From CBCXVS01 sp965178525 (GTDB lineage: Bacteria; Tectomicrobia; Entotheonellia; Entotheonellales; Entotheonellaceae), in contig CBCXVS010000134.1 of the NCBI GenBank assembly GCA_965178525.1, forward strand, positions 1-19,264: a DNA stretch of 19,264 nt, given 5' to 3'. Both the position numbers and the translations under genes were made by a program. Under the pieces are notes generated by a model. That model was not told where the DNA came from. It saw only the letters and a list, made by a program, of their open reading frames with translations, and did no database searches. Below are positions 16,006 through 19,264 of this stretch, piece after piece (within the stretch, counting starts at the first letter, position 1; the number at the start of each line of letters is the position of its first letter).

Positions 16006-16038
16006 TGGACGTTGTCCATGTAACCAACGCAGTTGGTT
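16006..16038 (-). promoter_or_regulatory. Two adjacent palindromes in the lipoxygenase promoter region, candidate operator
   Basis: AACCAAC-GCA-GTTGGTT (16022-16038) is a perfect seven-base inverted repeat. Next to it, TGGAC-GTT-GTCCA (16006-16018) is a perfect five-base one. They lie about 65-100 bases upstream of the lipoxygenase ATG. On the minus strand TTGGTT followed 17 bases later by TTTATT could be a weak -35/-10 pair that the palindromes overlap. This arrangement suits repression by a TetR- or MarR-type dimer. No regulator gene is nearby. Confidence 0.4.
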
Positions 16039-16536
16039 TGCTCCAATGGCAGACCCTGCGCTTGCCTCTCATGAGTAGAGATACGACTACCACCTCTGGG
16101 TTTGTGTAGCAGTCGAACAGAGAGGTGCTGCGGCGCCTATCTGTTCTTATGGCATCACTTACATAACTGCTCCATAGCTACACAAGAGCCGAGTCTACTT
16201 CGACCTACACTTTTGTACTGTGAGAACCATCACGCATCCTTTGTGAGCAGCATTACGTCATTTCAACCCTCGCAAGCAAGGATCAGATCAGACTGCATGC
16301 ATACAGCACGTAAAATGCGTGCAGAATATGTGCAATATAACGTGTGCTGTAAATCCAAAAGGATCTTCGGCCATCAACGCCGATTTTCTTCTAACCTCTT
16401 GAAAAGATTAAAATTATCCGTTTTTCTTTAAACTCTACGGGCTCGTGGCCGATAGAACTTGCTTGAAGGCAACAAATGGCTGAGCAGCCGTGAAACGCCG
16501 ATTGCTTACCTAAACTTTCATCTGTAGGGGAATCGC
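16039..16536. other. Divergent intergenic region with an imperfect hairpin
   Basis: No gene is supported between the lipoxygenase promoter region and the secreted protein gene at 16537; the frames here have no recognisable protein character. ACAGCACGT (16303-16311) and ACGTGTGCTGT (16340-16350) are imperfect inverted repeats. An AT-rich patch at 16395-16430 probably holds promoter elements for the plus-strand gene. A small GGCTGAGCAGCC hairpin lies near 16480. No riboswitch class was recognised with confidence. Confidence 0.4.
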
Positions 16537-18483
16537 ATGCAGTTGAGATGGTTGGGAATGATGACCCTTGTGTTGAGTCTCGCAAGCACGGCCTATGCCT
16601 ACTGCCCAGTGTCGGGCAATACCAATGACGAGTACATTGACGAAGTCACAGTAGATGGCGTCAGTTATCCGTCCGGCAACAACAGCGGTTATTTCAATCA
16701 CTCCGGACCGGTCACGCTGTCAGGCATCTCTTTCGATGTTGCGCTGCAGCCGGGTTATCCAAATGGCCAAGACACCGAACAGTGGGCCATTTGGGTGGAT
16801 CTCGATCATTCAGGTACCTTCGAAACAACCGAACGTGTTTTCGTGGGCGCTGGGGTCGGTTTAATCTCCGGTAACGTCAATCTCCCGCCCGGAACGCCCG
16901 AGGGCGAGACCGGCATGCGTGTCGTGATGCAGTACGGCACGCCGCCGAGTGATGATCCTTGCGCGACCGTTTCGCGGGGTGAGATCGAAGATCTCACGGT
17001 GAGCGTACCGCCGAGCGATACCGTGGAAATGCCCTGGCAAGACAACGCGCCTGGCGCGCCCCATACTGGCCAGCCATGGAACTACGTCATGGGCTATCAC
17101 TTCATGCCAAACACCGCTGGACGCGTTACGGCGTTGGGTGGATTCTTCGACGGCGCAAAGCTCGTCCGGTTATTCGACCGCACAACAGGCGACATTCTCG
17201 GTGAAGTGACAGTGAGTGCGTCAAACAATTGGAGCTATGTTGACCTGCCACAGCCGATAGCGGTTGACGAGGGTACGAGCTACACCGTGGCCGCCTACCT
17301 GGCAGGCTCGGGCGCAGCGTATCACTATCCGCTGACAGCCCCATTCCCGCAGACATATGGCAGCGTGACGATCGAAGGTTCGACCTATGCGTACACCGGA
17401 AGCGGTGGCATAACCGTGCGGCCGACGAATGTCATTTCATACTTCATGGTTGGTATCGCCGACATTCAGTTTGAAGCGGACGACGTTGAAGGCGCACCAT
17501 GGGCAGCCGACTGCACCGCCGATGACGTTTCCGCAATCGGTATATCGGGCGAGATGGCGCTCGGACCGCTGGCCGACATTGTGCCTCTGTGTAGTGGGTG
17601 GGTCGTGATTGCAGATCGTGGCGACAACACCGTCAAAGTGGTTCAAGCTGCAGACGGCCAAGTCCATTCAACCTATGCCTTGCCGGCGGCGCCAGCCGAT
17701 CTCGATCTGGATAGCGATAACGGATGGCTCTACGTGGCCTTGGATCAGGCGCCCGGCATCGTGAAGATCGACCTTGCCAACGGCAGTATCGAGACAATTG
17801 ATGTCGGCGTGCAAGCCCATGCCGTTGCCGTGGGTGAAGGCACGACTGCATTCGCCATCATTCAGACCGGGACTGCGTGGTGGGATCGCCCTATCGCTAT
17901 TCTCGATGGTGGCGCCAACACCATGGTGAGCCAGCACGATCCAAGCTCCAATGGCGATGGCGCCACCCTCATCCGGTTCGATCGCGTTAATGATGTGCTG
18001 ATTACCGGGGACGAAGGCTCTTCGCCGAGCAGCCTGGTGCGTTATCAATTCGACGGCGCAACCCTTACTGAAACCGAGTATTTGTGGAATGCCGGTTATA
18101 ATGGCCAAGATCTTTCCATCTCGCCGGACGGCGTGCATCTCGCTTTCGCCTGCGGCGGTGGAAACGGCAGTGGCTATACGGTATTTGACTACGATCCACT
18201 GAACTTTACAGCCACCGGCGGTGAGTGGGACATGGGGGCCCATCCGCGTAGTGTGGATGTCAATCCAAATTCTACCCAGCTAGCCGCATCGGATGGCAAC
18301 GATATCAAAGTGTTCGATGTCGCCACCCACGCGCAGCAACACGTCAGTACGCCAAACCTCAGCGACTGTAGCTACTCGCAAATCGAGCGCGTCCGCTTTT
18401 CAAGAGGCGGCAGCATGGTGTTCGGCTTCTCGAACTGTGGCTTCTCTGACGATTCGTCCAAGCTTTTCTGGACGACGCCGTAA
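16537..18483 (+). CDS. Secreted GEVED-domain / beta-propeller protein
   Basis: This protein of 648 residues starts at ATG 16537, with AGGGGA six bases upstream. Residues 1-21 form a classical signal peptide (MQLRWLGMMTLVLSLASTAYA) with cleavage predicted after AYA, so the protein is exported. Residues 22-155 resemble a GEVED domain, with WAIWVDLDHSGTFETTERVF and the closing RGEIEDLTVSV. Residues about 165-310 resemble a DUF4082-like beta-sandwich (GYHFMPNTAGRVTALGGFF, LFDRTTGDILGEV). The C-terminal half (about 325-648) has repeated blades of YVTN/WD-type propellers, such as GWLYVALDQAPGIVKIDLA and LSISPDGVHLAFACGGG. Family knowledge suggests an extracellular adhesion or carbohydrate-binding role; none is shown. 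A bidirectional hairpin follows the stop. It stands alone on its strand. Confidence 0.85.
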   Translation: MQLRWLGMMTLVLSLASTAYAYCPVSGNTNDEYIDEVTVDGVSYPSGNNSGYFNHSGPVTLSGISFDVALQPGYPNGQDTEQWAIWVDLDHSGTFETTERVFVGAGVGLISGNVNLPPGTPEGETGMRVVMQYGTPPSDDPCATVSRGEIEDLTVSVPPSDTVEMPWQDNAPGAPHTGQPWNYVMGYHFMPNTAGRVTALGGFFDGAKLVRLFDRTTGDILGEVTVSASNNWSYVDLPQPIAVDEGTSYTVAAYLAGSGAAYHYPLTAPFPQTYGSVTIEGSTYAYTGSGGITVRPTNVISYFMVGIADIQFEADDVEGAPWAADCTADDVSAIGISGEMALGPLADIVPLCSGWVVIADRGDNTVKVVQAADGQVHSTYALPAAPADLDLDSDNGWLYVALDQAPGIVKIDLANGSIETIDVGVQAHAVAVGEGTTAFAIIQTGTAWWDRPIAILDGGANTMVSQHDPSSNGDGATLIRFDRVNDVLITGDEGSSPSSLVRYQFDGATLTETEYLWNAGYNGQDLSISPDGVHLAFACGGGNGSGYTVFDYDPLNFTATGGEWDMGAHPRSVDVNPNSTQLAASDGNDIKVFDVATHAQQHVSTPNLSDCSYSQIERVRFSRGGSMVFGFSNCGFSDDSSKLFWTTP

Positions 18484-18489
18484 GTAAAC

Positions 18490-18521
18490 GGGCTGTGGGA
18501 GCGCCTGTACGCCCACAGCCC
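18490..18521. terminator. Bidirectional hairpin between convergent genes
   Basis: GGGCTGTGGG (18490-18499) pairs perfectly with CCCACAGCCC (18512-18521). A GCG/CGC pair can extend the inner stem. It lies six bases after the secreted-protein stop and 35 bases before the end of the convergent amidohydrolase gene, so it can serve both transcripts. No clear U-tract is present. Confidence 0.65.
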
Positions 18522-18556
18522 TTCGAGCCAGCTTGGCGACGCATCCCCTCCCGAAT

Positions 18557-19264
18557 TTATGATACCCTGACTTCCGATGTCCGCGTGTTCCGCACGATCA
18601 TGCGGCCGTTCTTGCACACCCAGAGCTTCTCCACCTGCTCGGTAATCGCCTGTTGCGGGGTGGCGGCATCGAGCACGACCAAATCCGCACGACACCCCTC
18701 AGCTAGGCCATAATCCCGCAAACCTAACGCGCGTGCCGGATTGGTAGTGACCAGTTCGAGCAGCCAGGCCAACTGCTCGAGATTGCCAAGATGCGCCGTC
18801 ATCGCAGCTACCAACGCCTGCCGCAGGAGGTCAGGATGGCCGTAGGGCGTGAAGGGATTGACGATATTGTTGGTCGACAGCGACACGTTGAGACCGGCGG
18901 TATGGAGTTCCTCGATGCGGGTAATGCCGCGCCAGGTGCGGCAGACGTCAGCTCGTCCTTTGACGTGCGATTCCGTCGCCGGCAGGCTGATGGCGTGCAC
19001 ACCGGCCTCTTGTAGTTTGCCGATGACGCGAGCGCGATGGTCAGGCTCGAGCACATCGAGGGTACACAAATGGCCGAGGGTCACCTGGCCCTGCATCCCC
19101 CGGGCGATCGTTTGCTCGGCAATATAATCGCAGGTCAGCATGGCCGGGTCGTCTGAGGAATCCGCGTGGAAGTCGAGAGGCACGCCAAATGCCTCAGCCG
19201 TGTCAAAACACCAATCGATATGCCGATGCTGCTCCGGGTCCATGTAGGGGCAGCCACCCAGGAC
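18557..19264 (-). CDS. Cytosine-deaminase-like amidohydrolase, C-terminal part (runs off the window)
   Basis: The frame is open from the window edge (first codons VLGGCPYMDPEQHRH) to TAA 18559-18557, so the internal ATG at 19243 is not a start. The motifs belong to the C-terminal two thirds of metallo-dependent hydrolases related to cytosine deaminase. They are VPLDFHADSSDDP, with a metal-region His, TLGHLCTLD, with the next His, and LSTNNIVNPFTPYGHP. The end of the barrel is TTNPARALGLRDYGLAEGCR and ADLVVLDAATP. The expected metal-ligand Asp of the GxDN-type motif is Asn here (codon 18869-18871). Related family members may share that change, so activity is uncertain. The family hydrolyses amidine or amide bonds in cyclic substrates. 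The N-terminal HxH metal site lies outside the window. Confidence 0.85.
   Translation of the reverse strand, partial: VLGGCPYMDPEQHRHIDWCFDTAEAFGVPLDFHADSSDDPAMLTCDYIAEQTIARGMQGQVTLGHLCTLDVLEPDHRARVIGKLQEAGVHAISLPATESHVKGRADVCRTWRGITRIEELHTAGLNVSLSTNNIVNPFTPYGHPDLLRQALVAAMTAHLGNLEQLAWLLELVTTNPARALGLRDYGLAEGCRADLVVLDAATPQQAITEQVEKLWVCKNGRMIVRNTRTSEVRVS

Noticed and set aside
16102..16431. Plus-strand frame of 109 codons in the divergent intergenic region
   Set aside because: It has Cys/His/Ser-rich random composition, no ribosome site and no recognisable motif.
16441..16520. Cyclic-di-GMP-type riboswitch before the secreted protein gene
   Set aside because: A GGCAAC start and a small hairpin are present, but the conserved core and the second helix of the known class are not recognisable.

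Overview
The window looks like part of a large, GC-rich genome of an uncultured, Gram-negative-type bacterium. The gene mix is GMC oxidoreductase, TPP-dependent decarboxylase-like enzyme, M20 peptidase, HpcH/HpaI aldolase, amidohydrolase, bacterial lipoxygenase and FGE-sulfatase-like membrane protein. It recalls environmental or symbiotic lineages such as Tectomicrobia ('Entotheonella'-like), but that assignment is an inference from gene content only.

Layout. 1-491 is the 3' end of a ParC/GyrA-type topoisomerase gene. 685-3036 is a plus-strand pair (GMC oxidoreductase, then a SAM methyltransferase) closed by a terminator hairpin. 3254-3672 is the relic of an antitoxin/PIN-toxin pair. 3815-8189 is a minus-strand block read right to left: HpcH/HpaI aldolase, a ferrochelatase relic, M20 metallopeptidase and TPP enzyme. 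8423-9763 holds a radical SAM relic abutting a complete but inactivated IS5-family element with recognisable terminal inverted repeats. 9949-13641 holds two adjacent plus-strand membrane-anchored proteins. The first has a sigma-like N-terminal part, a transmembrane helix, a coiled coil and a SnoaL/NTF2-like domain. The second has a transmembrane helix, a coiled/charged linker and an FGE-sulfatase (C-type-lectin fold) domain. Each is split by exactly one in-frame stop codon. 13942-15940 (minus) is a lipoxygenase gene with a one-base homopolymer frameshift just before its third metal-binding His. 16537-18483 is a secreted GEVED/beta-propeller protein. 18557-19264 (minus) is the C-terminal part of a cytosine-deaminase-like amidohydrolase.

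Theme. Intact catabolic enzymes are interleaved with genes carrying a single lesion. Four reading frames have one premature stop each (TAG, TAG, TGA, TAA), and every one is a single C-to-T change from a Gln or Arg codon. Two further genes carry frameshifts in A/T homopolymers. All three stop codons also end apparently intact genes here, so a recoded genetic code is unlikely. Recent decay, population variation, sequencing error or transcript slippage are the alternatives. The most novel-looking locus is the membrane-anchored sigma-like/SnoaL protein next to the FGE-like lectin-fold protein (9949-13641).
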